Made by a program: the position numbers and the translations under genes. Shown here piece after piece: positions 1-12,681 of a stretch of DNA of 64,000 nt (position 1 is the stretch's first letter; each line of letters opens with the position of its first letter). The notes beneath the pieces are model-generated. The model ran no database searches and was not told the origin of the DNA. It saw only the letters and a list, made by a program, of their open reading frames with translations. Location: positions 11,127,973 to 11,191,972 of the forward strand of contig BSYO01000011.1 in assembly GCA_033239525.1 (NCBI GenBank). The letters run 5' to 3'. Source of the stretch: Nepenthes gracilis (taxonomy: Eukaryota > Streptophyta > Magnoliopsida > Caryophyllales > Nepenthaceae).

Positions 1-541
1 ATTTGAAAAGTCTGAGGTGTTCCAATTGTGTTATGTGATCTTCCTCGTTACAATTTATGGAGTAATATGCGATTTCCCTCTTTGCAGTTTTGCGTTGTTG
101 TTTCCCTCCTCTCCTATAAAGCTGAGACGTACTCGAATTCACCAAAGCCAAATATGGAGTCATTTTTGAAATTTCATAGCCGCATATTATATGGGCCTTT
201 CATCATTATTTTTTCAATTGAGGCCTGGCCCAACCCACATCTTTTCAACAACGGGCAAGGAGCACCTTGGTATGTATAAGATTGAGGGAGGCTTCATATT
301 TAAAATAGATGGAGCCGCTTATTTTCTCAATTATAATTATTTATTTTTAAATATATGATTATGATATAATTATTTTAAAATAATTAATTTTAATTAATTT
401 TTTATTTTTTTAAAAAATAATTTAATTATATTCATTTATTTAAAATTAGACGATTAAAATATGAAGAATTAGCTTTTCTATCTCCTATGAGAGATAGGGC
501 TCTCCCAAATCCATTATATGATCATGCACGAAATCTAGAGA
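1..541. other. Flank without recognised gene
   Basis: No coding similarity seen. Bases 1-300 are of mixed composition and hold one short chance reading frame. Bases 300-470 are extremely AT-rich, with runs of A and T. The segment ends where the Tat-like LTR of element H begins at 542. Confidence 0.5.
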
Positions 542-1583
542 TGATGGGCATGGCTATTAATGCGTTGGCCTAGAAACTCAATCCGTTGAAGAAAAAGAGG
601 CCCAAGAGATGAAAGCCTAACAGAACGTTTCCGCATCTCAAGATCTAGAAGGCAACATGGCTGGCCCAAGTGAGTCGTCCTAGAACTGTCTAGTAGGAAA
701 CGGGTAACTAGGACTTTGTGGTGCCCTGTTTTAGCTGCCAACCATCCAACTTAGCAGCTGATAGTCTTCATAGCTCAATGTGTGTGGACAGGCCATACTT
801 GCCATAATCAGCCAAGCAGCTTAGCAAATATATTCAAAATATTACCCCATAATTACGCATTGCCCTTAGGATGGCAATTATGACTCAACAAATCTTCTCA
901 GACGGAAATATCCATGTATTACCCTTGACGATCGCTCTGATAGTAGAAAGAATATTCCCAAATAGCAGCAGTTACCATAGCTGGTCCTTGTGATCGCCAG
1001 GCAGCTCAGTGGATCAATCTGGGTAGTTGTTATCAGCTGTGAAGTCCAAAAAAGGCTAAATTGGCTCTTACTTTATAAATATCCCCTCTTCACCATGATA
1101 GATGGGAAGATGTTCGAAAACCTAACTCTTTAAACGAGCAACCAAACAGTTAACTCTTAAATATAGTGTATATACTCCCCTCTCAGGCACTGATACGCAC
1201 TAAGGCCCTAAAAAGCCATTTCTCGAGTACGACCATCTTAAAGCCACTCTTCCTAAAAGAGCACACTTATTTCAAAGCCGCTCCTAACCGAGTGCATTTT
1301 TTCGGAGCCTTGTCCTCCACACTATACTCAATCCCCTTCCTACATGCATCCAAGCATTCTGTATCCTTCATCTTTCTCACCACTATAGAAGGATTTTTAA
1401 CTTGAGTATCAGAGAATATATCGGAGAGTAAATCTCATCATTCTCTAACCTCTCATTTATTTGTTGTAGTATGCAAGATCCAAATTTGCAGGGACGGAGA
1501 TCGGACCTGCTCTAGTTTAACCTACCGGGTAAGATTGAGCGGCTCTCTAATTGATATGAAAATTCGGATATAGGTATACATCA
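542..1583 (+). repeat. Element H, 5' LTR (Tat-like Ty3/gypsy)
   Basis: The segment starts TGATGGGCATGG and ends GGTATACATCA, the same terminal pattern (TGATG...CATCA) as the K LTRs at 49283-50467 and 62381-63558. It is followed after one base by a TGGCGCC primer site and then by a gag reading frame, which fixes its right end. A TATA box lies at 1074-1081. No second H LTR is in the window, so the left boundary rests on the terminal motif alone. Confidence 0.7.
1074..1081 (+). promoter_or_regulatory. TATA box in H LTR
   Basis: TATAAATA lies about 510 bases before the LTR end. This is the expected place for the promoter that drives the genomic RNA of a plant gypsy element. Confidence 0.5.
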
Positions 1584-1584
1584 G

Positions 1585-1602
1585 TGGCGCCGTCTGTGGG
1601 AA
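1585..1602 (+). promoter_or_regulatory. Primer binding site of element H
   Basis: TGGCGCCGTCTGTGGGAA directly follows the LTR. Its first nine bases could pair with a plant tRNA 3' end of the tRNA-Asp kind; the remainder diverges. The same site occurs in K at 62362-62380. TGGCGCC sites are typical of Athila/Tat elements. Confidence 0.8.
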
Positions 1603-1632
1603 TGACTAAAAAGTTAAACTACCACAACAAAC

Positions 1633-3225
1633 ATGGTCAACACCAAGATACAAGCCAGCGCACTAATTAGAGATGTTGTCTCCCATGGCAACGACCCCTC
1701 CGTGGGTAGTCATAGGGGAGAACGATCGACCCTTGAAGTGCAGAAGCTCGTCACTCAGATAGATACCATGTCTAAACTACTCTAGACCCTATGTACTCAT
1801 TTGGACAATCAACAGTTAGGGGCTCCTTCCTCCCACTCTAATACCTCAGCGTCCAGGAGAAGAAATTAGAGGAAGAAGTAGCCCACCGAGAAAACCTGGC
1901 GACTTGATGACATCGATGCCTAAGCGGCCATGTGAGTCAGGGTCTAAATACGACCGGCGGGTCGACCAAGCCCTAGAGCACGAAATGAAAGCCTAGAGCG
2001 GTGGAATCCATGCTACTCCCATGATGGCCGAAGGCCCTTGTTCAAAAAAGAAGCCTCTTGTAGCGCCCAGCCAACGAGGGCTAACAGTTGCCCAGTCTAG
2101 CGTGTCTCTCCGAACCACTCGAAGTTGAAGATCTCCTCAATGCCAAGAGAATTGTGTTATCCTCTTAGATGGAGGAAAGGGTGAGAAAGATTGAGCAATA
2201 GGTGTTCAGATGAAACATCGACAGATACTCTGCCTAACTAAGAAGGTTGCGATTCATGAAGGAGATTCTGTTGCAGCCACAACCCCACAAGTTTAGGATG
2301 CCTATTCTAGAGCCCTATGATGGAAGTTTTGATCTGATAGATCATCTGGATAACTTCTATACCTTACGAGACTTCCAAGGCCTCGATGATGCTCCTATGT
2401 GTCTGTATTTTCTTCTGACCCTTAAGGAAGATGCTCAGATTTGGTTCTACCGCCTACAATCAAATTTGATCAGAATATTCTAGGAACTGGCCGACATCTT
2501 TCTATCGTAGTTTGCCTCCAGATGAAGGGAGGAGAAGTAGTCTTGGCATCTTACCCGCCTCTGACAGAAGCCAAGCGAAAGTTTAAAACACTTTTTGGCC
2601 CGATTCACCATTGAGGCCCGAAAGATATTCAAACTCATTGACAAGGTAAAGCCGAATGCCTTTTAGGCGACTTTGTAGCCGATCAACTTCTTCAAGCACT
2701 TGGTCTATCAAAACCCTCAAACCTTCCTGAAGGCGAAAATCATCACCCATGCTAACATAATCACTGAAGCGGCCAACAAAGTGAAGCAGCTAGAGCGCGC
2801 AGACTACCTTCCTCAAGGATCAATGAAAGGGAGAAAGAGGAACAGAGACAACAATAATTCCTGAGATCCCAGGGAAGTAGCCCAGGTGGAACTGGATGTT
2901 CGAAGGGAGTTTAGACTCCTAAACCTGACCCATTTGAGCGACACCCAGAACAACATTCTCATGCAGATCTATGACAAGAAGTTTTTGAAGTGGCCAAAAT
3001 CACTAAAAAACCCAAAGTGAGAAGATCAATGCAATTATTGCTTCTATCATCGATCTGTGAGTCACAATGTTAAAGACTGTCAGACACTGAAAAAGGAAAT
3101 TAAGGATCTCATTTAGAAAGAGCACCTTACTAGATTCCTACAATACCCAAGGTAGGCCCCCGACAAGATAGAAGAAGACGAGTTGAAGCAGCAATAATAG
3201 CCACAAAATTGAGTTGTAGCCAGAG
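1633..3225 (+). pseudogene. Element H gag polyprotein, decayed
   Basis: This is the structural (capsid/nucleocapsid) part of a Tat-type gypsy element. Reading starts at the first ATG after the primer site (M-V-N-T-K). The best open piece is 2247-2483, with the capsid-like run FRMPILEPYDGS, a proline/aspartate-rich start and a WFYRL segment. It aligns with the K gag piece at 61405-61785 (FKMPSLDSYDRS). Near 3030-3115 is a degenerate zinc-knuckle-like stretch ending CQTLKKEIKDLI. Many in-frame stops, mostly TAG and TGA, and several frameshifts break it, so no functional Gag can be made. Family assignment is by similarity to K and L within this window. Confidence 0.7.
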
Positions 3226-3600
3226 TTATTAATATGGTGTCCACGAGATCATCTAGAAGTAACACTTTAGCCGTCCTAGGGAAAACTTCTAGTAGTAAGA
3301 GGCAAAGGATAGAAGTTAGAAATGATATCATTTGTTTTAGTAACGACGATATGATACATGTAATAACTTTTCATTCTGACCCTCTCATTGTATCCGCACT
3401 CATTTTGGATGTTATGGTTAACTACGAATTAAAAGGAGTCTTTATTGATAATTGAAGGTCAAAGAATTTGCTATATCTCAATACCTACTTTGAACTTGAA
3501 CTAAAAAAGAACAAATAAAATTTGCCGGGGGACTCCTACACGGTCTGGACAATGACCACCATCTAGCTGGTGGTCATGCTAGGAACGTACCTAAAGATAG
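3226..3600 (+). pseudogene. Element H protease fragment
   Basis: The stretch VINMVSTR followed by HVITFHSDPLIVSALI and GVFIDN matches the start of the K protease (HVISLHADLLIVSTLV, RVFVDN). The catalytic Asp codon of the FIDN motif is visible near 3447, but a TGA follows at once where K continues GSS. Similarity fades around 3600. RT, RNase H, integrase and the 3' LTR of H are absent from the window, so H is truncated. Confidence 0.65.
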
Positions 3601-4465
3601 AATCTATATTATTAATTTACCAACATTACATATGAACGACCATAAAATAATCACTAAAATTACCGCCCGTCAGCCGTTCAGGGTAAACTCTAATCAATTT
3701 TGCGACTAACGCAAGCCACAAAAAATACCTGTGCACCAATTTATCAAATAAACATTAACCATTACAAAACTCCATAAAATCCTCCATGGAAACACCCATA
3801 GGCCCAAATTCATCGAGTAATTTCAAGCCTATTAATACAAAACTGTGGTGGAACTATAAAAAATGAGTTTAAAGCTAAACCAAATATATAATAAAAAATA
3901 TAAATGATATAAATAACTCACCACAGACGTATAAACATATAATAACAAATTATGTGAAAAAAATTGAGAATTTAAAATCAATGGCTGGTTCAATATCACT
4001 ATCAAGGCCAACACTTTGAAGGTTGGTTTGTGTATTTTACCGGGTAGACGATGCAGTAAGCCTCTAATCAAAACTTATAGGCAAATTGTTTATAAATTAT
4101 ATCTTATAGATAGATCCAAACACAACTTTTTAATATATAGATGTAAGGACAACCTTTGTTTATAAATTATATGAAAGGATATATTATAGTATATTTTATT
4201 AATTTTTTGCCATAGTTCTTACGAAAATGAAAGAAAATTTTACAAATTGAATATAATTTTTAGAAATCAAAAACGAATAATTTGATTTAAACTCCAATAG
4301 GGAGATTTTTCAAAATTCTTTTATAAAATGAATATGAAAGATAATATTCTTCAATAAATTTCAAAATTTTAGAATAATTAACATAAATTTGAGCAAATAA
4401 AAGAAATTTAATGAACAAAGGCTATTTATGCAAGTCAAAAATAAAAGAGACTCATAATGAGTACA
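3601..4465. other. AT-rich stretch between H and F
   Basis: No gene recognised. The sequence is AT-rich with many A and T runs. It may be the remainder of an older element cut by H and F, but I could not pair it with anything else in the window. Confidence 0.4.
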
Positions 4466-4470
4466 TATAT
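4466..4470. repeat. Target-site duplication, left side of F
   Basis: TATAT immediately before the F LTR, repeated at 27611-27615 just after the other F LTR. Because the local sequence is AT-rich the match is less telling than a mixed 5-mer, but it falls exactly at both predicted ends. Confidence 0.65.
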
Positions 4471-6796
4471 TGTGACGGATCATATTTTAACCAGAAACTG
4501 ATAAGGTTCTATCTGCAAAATGGTCGTTAAACTAAATATAAATCTGTACAATATCTCTGTATAATAGATATACATCCATAATAAATACACAGGATCCAAA
4601 AATTATAAAAATAATGCGTGGCTCCAACGTCATATCTCTCGGATACGTCGGCAAATAAGAATGCCACTAGATACCTAAAAATCAATCATAACAACTTGCG
4701 AAAGTATATACATCTATTAATATATAGCGAAAACTAAGCTGCATGTATATCACTAATATACAAATACATATCCATCAAAATGTACAAAAGTACCCGATAA
4801 ACTACAAAACCACAAATCTATGTCTACGAAATCATTCTCCAAATCCAACGCCTAACCAATTGCTAATCTCTACTCCACCTTATCAGATATAAGCTCGTAC
4901 TTATATGAAGGTAAGAAAATAGTAATGAGTGAACCGTATACTCAGCAAGACATAATATAATTAAGGACAATAAGCAATTTACTCAAAATAAGTCAAGAGA
5001 AACGGAATAGGAGTATAATATAGATGCATAAATATGAATTATAATCAAATGCACTTTTTAAAACACATTTATCTTTCCACATTTTATATCTGATTCCTTT
5101 AAATTCTAAAACATACAGAAATTCATTTATTATTTAAGGATTAGTGCCAATAGGTCTTACTAGTTAACGGAGTTGTCGAACGAGGAATGGAATGTGTATG
5201 TATCCACACATTCTAATGTACTGCCAATGATATCTCAACTTTAATACTCATTGGTGGACATATACCTTTCACTCGATATACGAGACTAGATAACACATAT
5301 GCCACCATTGCACCTCCCATGGCTTAGGAGCATTTCTCGGTTTACTATTGTAATATCCTAAGATATACCAGAAAATACTATCATCTAAAATATAAATGCA
5401 TGGTCCAGTTTTATGGTTACTTTTTATATTTCATATTAAAAACCTCTGCACAAATATTCATACTTCTTCTTTGATTTTCTTATACCGGGAGAAAGTTTTA
5501 AATATCAGATAAGATAGCAAATTGTAGAGTTTTAATTTCTTGATATAGATTCATAATTTAATATCCTTGTAAATATGGATACAGATTTCATATTTTCATA
5601 TTTCTTAGATACGGATATAGATTGTCATATTCTTGCAGATATAGAGACGAATTTCAATATTTTTGTAGATTTAAGTCTTTATATGATTTTAAATACATGC
5701 ACAAATTAACATAATGTTTGAAAAAAATTAGAAAATCTTTACCACATTAAGCCAAATAAAATTTCATAGCTTTAGGACAACAAATCCCTTTACAAAAACA
5801 TCAAGCATAATTTTTGGAATAACATACAAAATAACATATATAAAATACATGTGAATAAATACTAATATTCATGCCCATAAGTTAGAATTTCAATTTTCTA
5901 AGGTCAAATCATATAAAAATATTAAAATAAACGGATAAATATAATGGGGCGTGGGGTTAAGGTTTTCACGAACACAATACCGAAAAAACTAGCAAATCGG
6001 ACATTACATCAACAAATATCATACTTAAGACATGAGTTTCATAAAATATAAGTTTGGATAAGTATCGAAATATAAATACTCGAAAAAAATGGAACAAAAA
6101 ATAAGCAAAAAGAAGAAAAACATATGAGTGCACTTACCTCGATCCCATCTACAACTTCTTCAGTTAGCTCTAAGTTGGAAACAGACCCAAGAGCCTTGAT
6201 CTTCCCTTCTCTCTTTTCTCCTTCACGTTCTCTCTCTCTCTCCTCTCTCTATGTTTTCTGAAAAATGGCTGAAGAAAATAATTTGCACGTTTAAATACCC
6301 GGACTGGCTCCTTGAGTGCCAAACGGGCGCTGTTCGGGCGCCGCAACATTGAAAATTGCGCCTCGGGCACGCACCTATTCTGGAATTTGTCCCCGGGTGC
6401 ACCTCGGGTGTGCATCGGGCGCGACATTCTATTTTTCATGCCCCGGTTGCACCTTAGGCTTAGGTCGGGCGTGGGTTAGTCCTAGGTTAGGCCTGTATCG
6501 AGCCTGCTTCGCGTATGCGCCGTTCGGGATCCGTTTCAACCATTCTAACCAACATTTTCACATTATTAGACCATAATTTTGATTATATTAGTTTAATAAG
6601 TCGCGATTATCATAATTTAAAACTCAAATCTTATTTACGGATTAACTTTTTAAGGTTTACAACGTCGATTCCTAATTTTTTTAATCACGGGTCTTTGGGC
6701 TTTTCAATCCAATTTCTCTCATATCTTTTGACTTCAATTTATTTATATTGACTTAAATACTCCTAATTACCATATTTTAAAAACCGGTACTTTACA
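4471..6796 (-). repeat. F 3' LTR (2326 bp)
   Basis: Direct repeat of the right F LTR: TGTGACGG at 4471 pairs with 12293, and the segment to 6796 matches 23355-25180 and 27484-27610. In minus sense it has a TATTTAAA promoter-like box near 6290 followed by a pyrimidine/purine-asymmetric tract (CTCTCTC on plus, 6225-6250). This uninterrupted copy shows what the right LTR looked like before E and G inserted. Confidence 0.9.
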
Positions 6797-9700
6797 ACTT
6801 TTCTCAAGTTATAGAAATTTCATCCTCAAAATTTTTATGAACTTTAAAATTCAACAATCAAGGATAATCCTTCCATATTTCTTTCTTGCGTTCCCAAGTC
6901 ACACCTTGATTAAATGATTTTTCTAGAAATCCTTATCTAAATTGAATTATCCTGATACCCAATACCTGATACGTCTTATCTAAAATCTAGATTGAAACTT
7001 ATCATAAGACAAATTTCTAATCTCCCACAACGGCTTAACTCGATTATATACCCATTTTTTCAATTATCAATACATAGGAGACATCATGATAATTTATCAA
7101 ATTTGAAGGCAAACCAAATTTATTGACTACTTCTCTGACTTAATTCAAAGTCTCAAATGGACTAACAAAATCTTGCTTCGATTCATCCTAAGCCTAAAAA
7201 ATGATCATTTACTTTGAACTACAATTTTATTCTGAAATCTTTGAGCTATAGGCCCACATGTTTCTACTACGCTATTCTGATTGATCATTTATTGGCACAC
7301 TAAATATCCTCTTGTAGCTCATATCCATTGATTGATATCGGATACCTAGGTTATATAGTAGTTACAACCCTAAGAAAAATTTCAAAGATATCGATACATC
7401 TAAGGAAAAACCCAAAATCCTCAGATTACAATCAACTTAGGAAACACAATCGAAGTGATTACCCTAAAAATTTTGGCACAGTCTCAAATCATCACCAAAG
7501 CCTTAAAACTTGAATATTTAGCAAACTTATCATCTTATTTGCATACCGACGAGCTAACTTATTCAATCCAATGTATTATCCAAATTCACGATAAATGGGC
7601 TGTCATCGTTAGCCAATCCACAATTATCCAAATAGTACCCATAATCCTTGCCTTCCTAACAACCCCAAAACAAAACCGTGAGTGCTTCTTATCTCATAAT
7701 ATTAAAACGTTAATACTTCGGATACAACTCTTCCTCCCAAAATTAAAAGAAAAACACCCCATTTGCTCAGATATCAGGAGTTGCTCGCGGTTCACCCTTC
7801 AACATCTCCTATGAAGTATCAAAGATATATCAAATTCGAAGACTCCCAATATTAAATCATTAGCATTAATGTTCGCCTTCCTTAAAAGACATCGAAATTT
7901 ATCTTCACAAGTCCTTAAGCAAATTTACCGCTTGCACTGTCGCATAATCATCTTTTTTTTGGTAAGTAACATTTTATTAAAATATAAAAAATTATAAAAG
8001 AAATTTATGTTCTATCACCAAGTATTTTACCAACTTAGATACAGAATATAGAGGTTAGGGTATCCCCTAAGCACATGAGACTAGTCATGCAAAGCAGATA
8101 AAAAAATAAGCCAAAGACATTATCCATCAGCCAAAAATTAGCGCCCATATATATAATCGAAGCCCACCGGCATACCTAAGTGCTTTCCTTGTGAGATCGC
8201 CCTCTACCATTTTATGCTCATCTTCAGACTAGTGAAGCTACTAAGTCAAGGCAATTCAACCCGAATCTCACACACACCCAAGCATTACTATGGCATTTAC
8301 CTTAGGCAAGATCATGCTCAGCCCAAAATCTTCGACATCCATCAAGTCCTTGGACAATTAACCAGCAAATTGCACCATGTGCCTATAGTTTTATTAGCAT
8401 GCTAGTTGGGAAAGTCCACAGTTTGTCCCGCCATTCCTCGGCTGTCAAGTCCTCAGCCCGAAGCATTTTGCACCGTGTTCTTGGCCAAAAAACCGTCGAC
8501 CCATGATCAACGCATCCCAGAGGTACACCCGACTATAACCAGCAGCCCAGTGTTTAGCTCGGACATACCAACATCCTACGCTAGACATGAGAATTAGAAG
8601 AAGGGGAATGTTTCTTTTTAGGCCTTTTTGGTTTTTTAAGAATAGATTTATGCCCTATGCCTTCAGTGGAAGGGTCCATGCCGTCAGCATGAAGGGGCGG
8701 AGGAAGTTTAGTATCATTGTCCTAAGTTATTCTTTCACCAATGATCAGTGCCTTTGGCAACTCTGGATGAGTCTGTTCGAATGCAGATCCTCCGGAATAG
8801 AACTGCGTAGACCCAGGATTAGAAGAGTCCTCAATGGCTTGTGCTCTAGAAGCATTGAGCTGCTTTCTTATCTCTATAATATTCCTCCTCAGCTTGCCAA
8901 GGTTGGTGCAAGAGCTTGGGTCCCCACCATGGTGATCATCTGTGACTACATGTTATGAATGACCAAGCCTGGATTGTTAATTCTGAACTGGCGAACCGAG
9001 TTGCTCCATATCCGAAAAAACCTCGAGGGTGCTGGGAGCAGTGCCTAATGTAGGAGAGCCTATTGCATCTTCATGACAAGATGATCCTCCTAGAGCACCT
9101 AAATGGTCTGCATCTGTAATAGGTCTAATGTACATGTGGGCTTCACATGTGCTTGGCTTATCAGCTTCATTCGTATTAATTCCTCACTTCATAATATCTA
9201 CATATGAAACTATATCATGACCAGTAGCTTGGTACCGTTCCTCTCCGTTGCCTCGTTAAAAAAAATAGCACTTTTGCAAACCTGCCACTTTCTAGGCATG
9301 AATTTCCTTATTTTCGAGAGTTGCTTCCTTTCCATCATGGGATAAATGAACTACACATGATTTTGCAGTAATGGGATCCATCAAAGGCTACTAAATATGC
9401 CGAATCCCTGGTAGAGGATGACCAGGATTCTTCAGGAGATCTGCATGGTGGGGCAGCCCCAAAATCAAGAGGGAGTTGAGAATTCTCCTACTCCACCGAG
9501 TTCTTATTATCCAATCCTGGAATTATCAGACCTGTGGGTATCTTCTGTTGTTCTCCTACAAACTGAGCCTGAAATAGGACATCCTTTTCACAGACCTTAG
9601 ACATCTCAGCTTCCACATTGGATTGTAGAACATCAAACTGATTCAAAACTTGCACTGAGGGAGCAGAATCTGGTTGTGATTGAAAAGAAACTCTCTGTTT

Positions 9701-12279
9701 ATCCTCCCTATGTGCAGACATTATCCCCAAAGGTTCTAGACTCTTTATGACACAACTTCTCAAATATTTAGAATTAATTAGATAATAACTATCTCCATAA
9801 GTAACACCTATAAATTCTCAAAGTAAAAACCTAAACTGGTAACTCAAACCATAGGTGGAGTAATTCTGCTCATAGACTTCCCACCAACTCAACCCAAAGG
9901 CAACTACCCATATACGATGCAGGAAAAATACAATCCTAAATCTTCCTTAAAAGCATCATATTCTACTACAATTCATTTGATCTATCAGGGATCCACCCAA
10001 ATAACGTGGTCGATAATTTACTCTTCAATCCTTAAAAGCTATCCCCACATATCTCATTCCATCGACTACTTATCATTTTCAAGCCAAATGTCCCACAGAC
10101 GTTGCAATCCTTGAGGAATACTTAACATATAATTTAACAGATTCAACTAGACTCAAGAAAACCATACACCTTTGTGACATTAATTAGTCTTTCCTAATAA
10201 ACCATCGCTTCAATGGTCTACGAACCCACAATTATGCTACCGAAGAAGCCACATGCCCATCATAACACTTCCTTGAACTAAACTCACATTCTTTTTTTCA
10301 ATTGAGCACATGACTAACTACCTTCACAATCCATGATACGATCCTCAAATAGAATTTATACCGCCTCATAATTCCCTGAATTCATCCATAAGGCCCTCAC
10401 AAAATTGACCTAAATATGGCCGGAAGATCTAATCCATAAAATTCACAAAAATACCAATGAACCTATAAACCCAAATGGCATTACTAGAACTTGTAACGGC
10501 TGTATCTTTATTCTGAATACTATGACGGCCCAACTCTTAATTATCCATAATTGATAGCACTCTTGATAGAGATCGATCTTAGGAAACACCAAGCCTTTAC
10601 AATAGATCAAACAAGTCTCTTATTTATTCTCCCAATACTTGCTTATCAAACCATTAATCTCCCGAGCAACCTAAATTTTTAATCATCCACATGTAACTTT
10701 ATTGGTTATCTTACTTACCCCAAAGGTTCTAAAGTATCCCACTGTGGGTACCCAAGCAATACTTCCTTAATTCTATACAAAATCCATAAAAATCGGTGTT
10801 AATACCGGCACAACCTTGATAGCAACCTTGATTTACCTATTAAAAGATAAACCAGCCTAATCCTTTCCTCTAAGAAACATCCTTGAACACTTACACAATC
10901 GAATATTATTAGTGACCATAAGATGACTTTTAGATGTGGTCTCATATGCTAAATAAACTTGACACATATCCTCATTAAACAACTTATAGGTAAAATGATA
11001 CTAATTTCATCACCACTCGATCAACTCTACTTCATACTAAAAACTTTACAACTTGATTACAAAATATAATATCTTTACCAATAGAATTTATACTGGTATA
11101 ACGACTCACCAACCAAATCACCCTCAATGTCATATCAAACCTTGACACCACAAAGCAATCAAATCGGCCCCACCAATCATATCTACGAATCCAAGAAAAT
11201 GCCATGGACCTCGATACAACTAGTATAAGGTTTATGATCTTCAAATAAATGAATAAATTTAGGAAACACAAATAAAAATATAGATTCAAAATCCAAATAA
11301 TGCATAAATTGAAATGTCAAAATTTAAAAATCCTACCTTCCATCACGGTAGATGACACCTCTGCACCATGTGTCATCATTGCAAAATCTTGATCCAAAGC
11401 ACTGGACTTCTTCACTGTCTTGCCAAAGGGATAAAGACAATCCTTGATCATGTGGCTGAACTGTCCACAATTTAAAATATGCTTCTAAAAACTCATCAAA
11501 AAATATTTATCCATAAAAGTATCCATGAACATATTCTATAATATCTCTTTATCCTCCCAACCCATGACTCTTTTCTCATTAACCGTCTATGGTTGTTTTC
11601 GCCTTCTAACTTATGTGAGGCAAACATTACCTTATCTCCTCCCGGACATTAGATCACCGTAAACACCATTTTAATTCTCAGGATCTATATTTTAACTTCT
11701 ATAAGATCTGTGCCATCCAAAAATTCAGGTATTTGATTATTATTAAATCGATCATAAACCGACATCCTTGAATTCGCTAACATTAGAAATTGATTCCAAG
11801 TTATACTGACCTCGAGCCGCTAATTCTACCTCATTCGTCACACTTGCCATGCTATTCAAGCATCCCTACTCTTAGTCCAGGCGAGTACTTAGTCCATCAT
11901 GGTTTCTATTGTGCCATAGACTCTATAATGTTTGCCATCCTTCCAAGAAAATTTATATACTCCACTACCCAATCTCGCGATTGGCCACCACCATGTGCAA
12001 TTTTTCATCTAGGCGCCATGAGTTAGCTACTAATATCTTATTTGAAATAAAAACAATATAGGTTAGTTCACACTTCGGATACTAACTAGAACACTACAAT
12101 CTATACAATTCAACACAATTACAGATCTTAACTTAATTCTAGCCTAAGTTATTTAAATTAGGATAACTAGAACTATCTGATTGAACTTAATCATCTTATA
12201 CCTCCATCTACTTGTTCAATCATCTTACTGAAATCTAAGCTTTCGCATAAAATTCAGATCAAATTTAAAGTATTTTCTT
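6797..12279 (-). pseudogene. F internal region: decayed gag-pol of a chromovirus
   Basis: Read on the minus strand, the region next to the primer site holds gag, with a zinc-knuckle remnant (NCGQFSHMIKDC) near 11440-11480. Protease-like sequence follows towards 11030. An RT palm remnant at about 10400-10700 contains PKIDL and VMPFG motifs, as in chromovirus RT. Next to the left LTR, the minus strand shows the pol-end signature GAGGATGAAATTTCTATAA followed by a purine-rich tract, also present in D (near 20010) and C (near 40785). Stops and frameshifts are everywhere. About 7950-9770 does not fit this gene order and may be a separate insertion. Integrase was not clearly recognised. Confidence 0.65.
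7953..9770 (-). mobile_element. Possible truncated non-LTR (LINE-like) insertion within F
   Basis: A run of nine T at 7953 begins a block whose composition (richer in G and C) and content differ from the flanking pol remnant. Read on the minus strand it would end in poly(A), as LINE copies do. Minus-strand pieces at 9488-9763 and about 8590-8960 are fairly open but match no family I can name with confidence. I did not find a matching target-site duplication at the right edge. It could instead be an acquired fragment or an unrecognised part of F. Confidence 0.25.
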
Positions 12280-12280
12280 C

Positions 12281-12292
12281 TTTGATACCAAC
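12281..12292 (-). promoter_or_regulatory. Primer binding site of element F
   Basis: Reading minus strand from the LTR end: GTTGGTATCAAAG. This is a near match to the tRNA-iMet complement TGGTATCAGAGC used by chromoviruses. It shows that the right-hand LTR is the 5' LTR and that F runs right to left. Confidence 0.8.
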
Positions 12293-12676
12293 TGTGACGG
12301 ACCATATTCTAATTGAAAATCGGTAAGGCTCTGCCTACAAAATAGTCATCAAACTAAATATAAACCTATACAATATTCCTGTACAATATATATATACAGC
12401 TATAATAAATACACAGGATCCAAAGCCCATAAAACTAATGTGTGGCTACAACGTCATATCTCCCGGATACAATGTTGGCAAATAAGAGATGTCACTAGGT
12501 ACCTAAAAATTAACCATAATAACCTATGAAAGTATATACAACTATCAATATACAGTAAAAATTAAACTATCTATACATCATCAATATACAAATACATATC
12601 CATCAAGATGTATAAAAGTACTTCATAAAGTACAAAATCACAAATCTATGTTTACAAAATCATCCTCCAAGTCCAA

Positions 12677-12681
12677 TGCTT
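12677..12681. repeat. Degenerate target-site duplication of E
   Basis: TGCTT before E and CACCT after it (23355-23359). The uninterrupted F LTR has CGCCT here, so both could derive from TGCCT by transitions only. Weak by itself, but consistent with the F LTR continuing on both sides. Confidence 0.4.
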
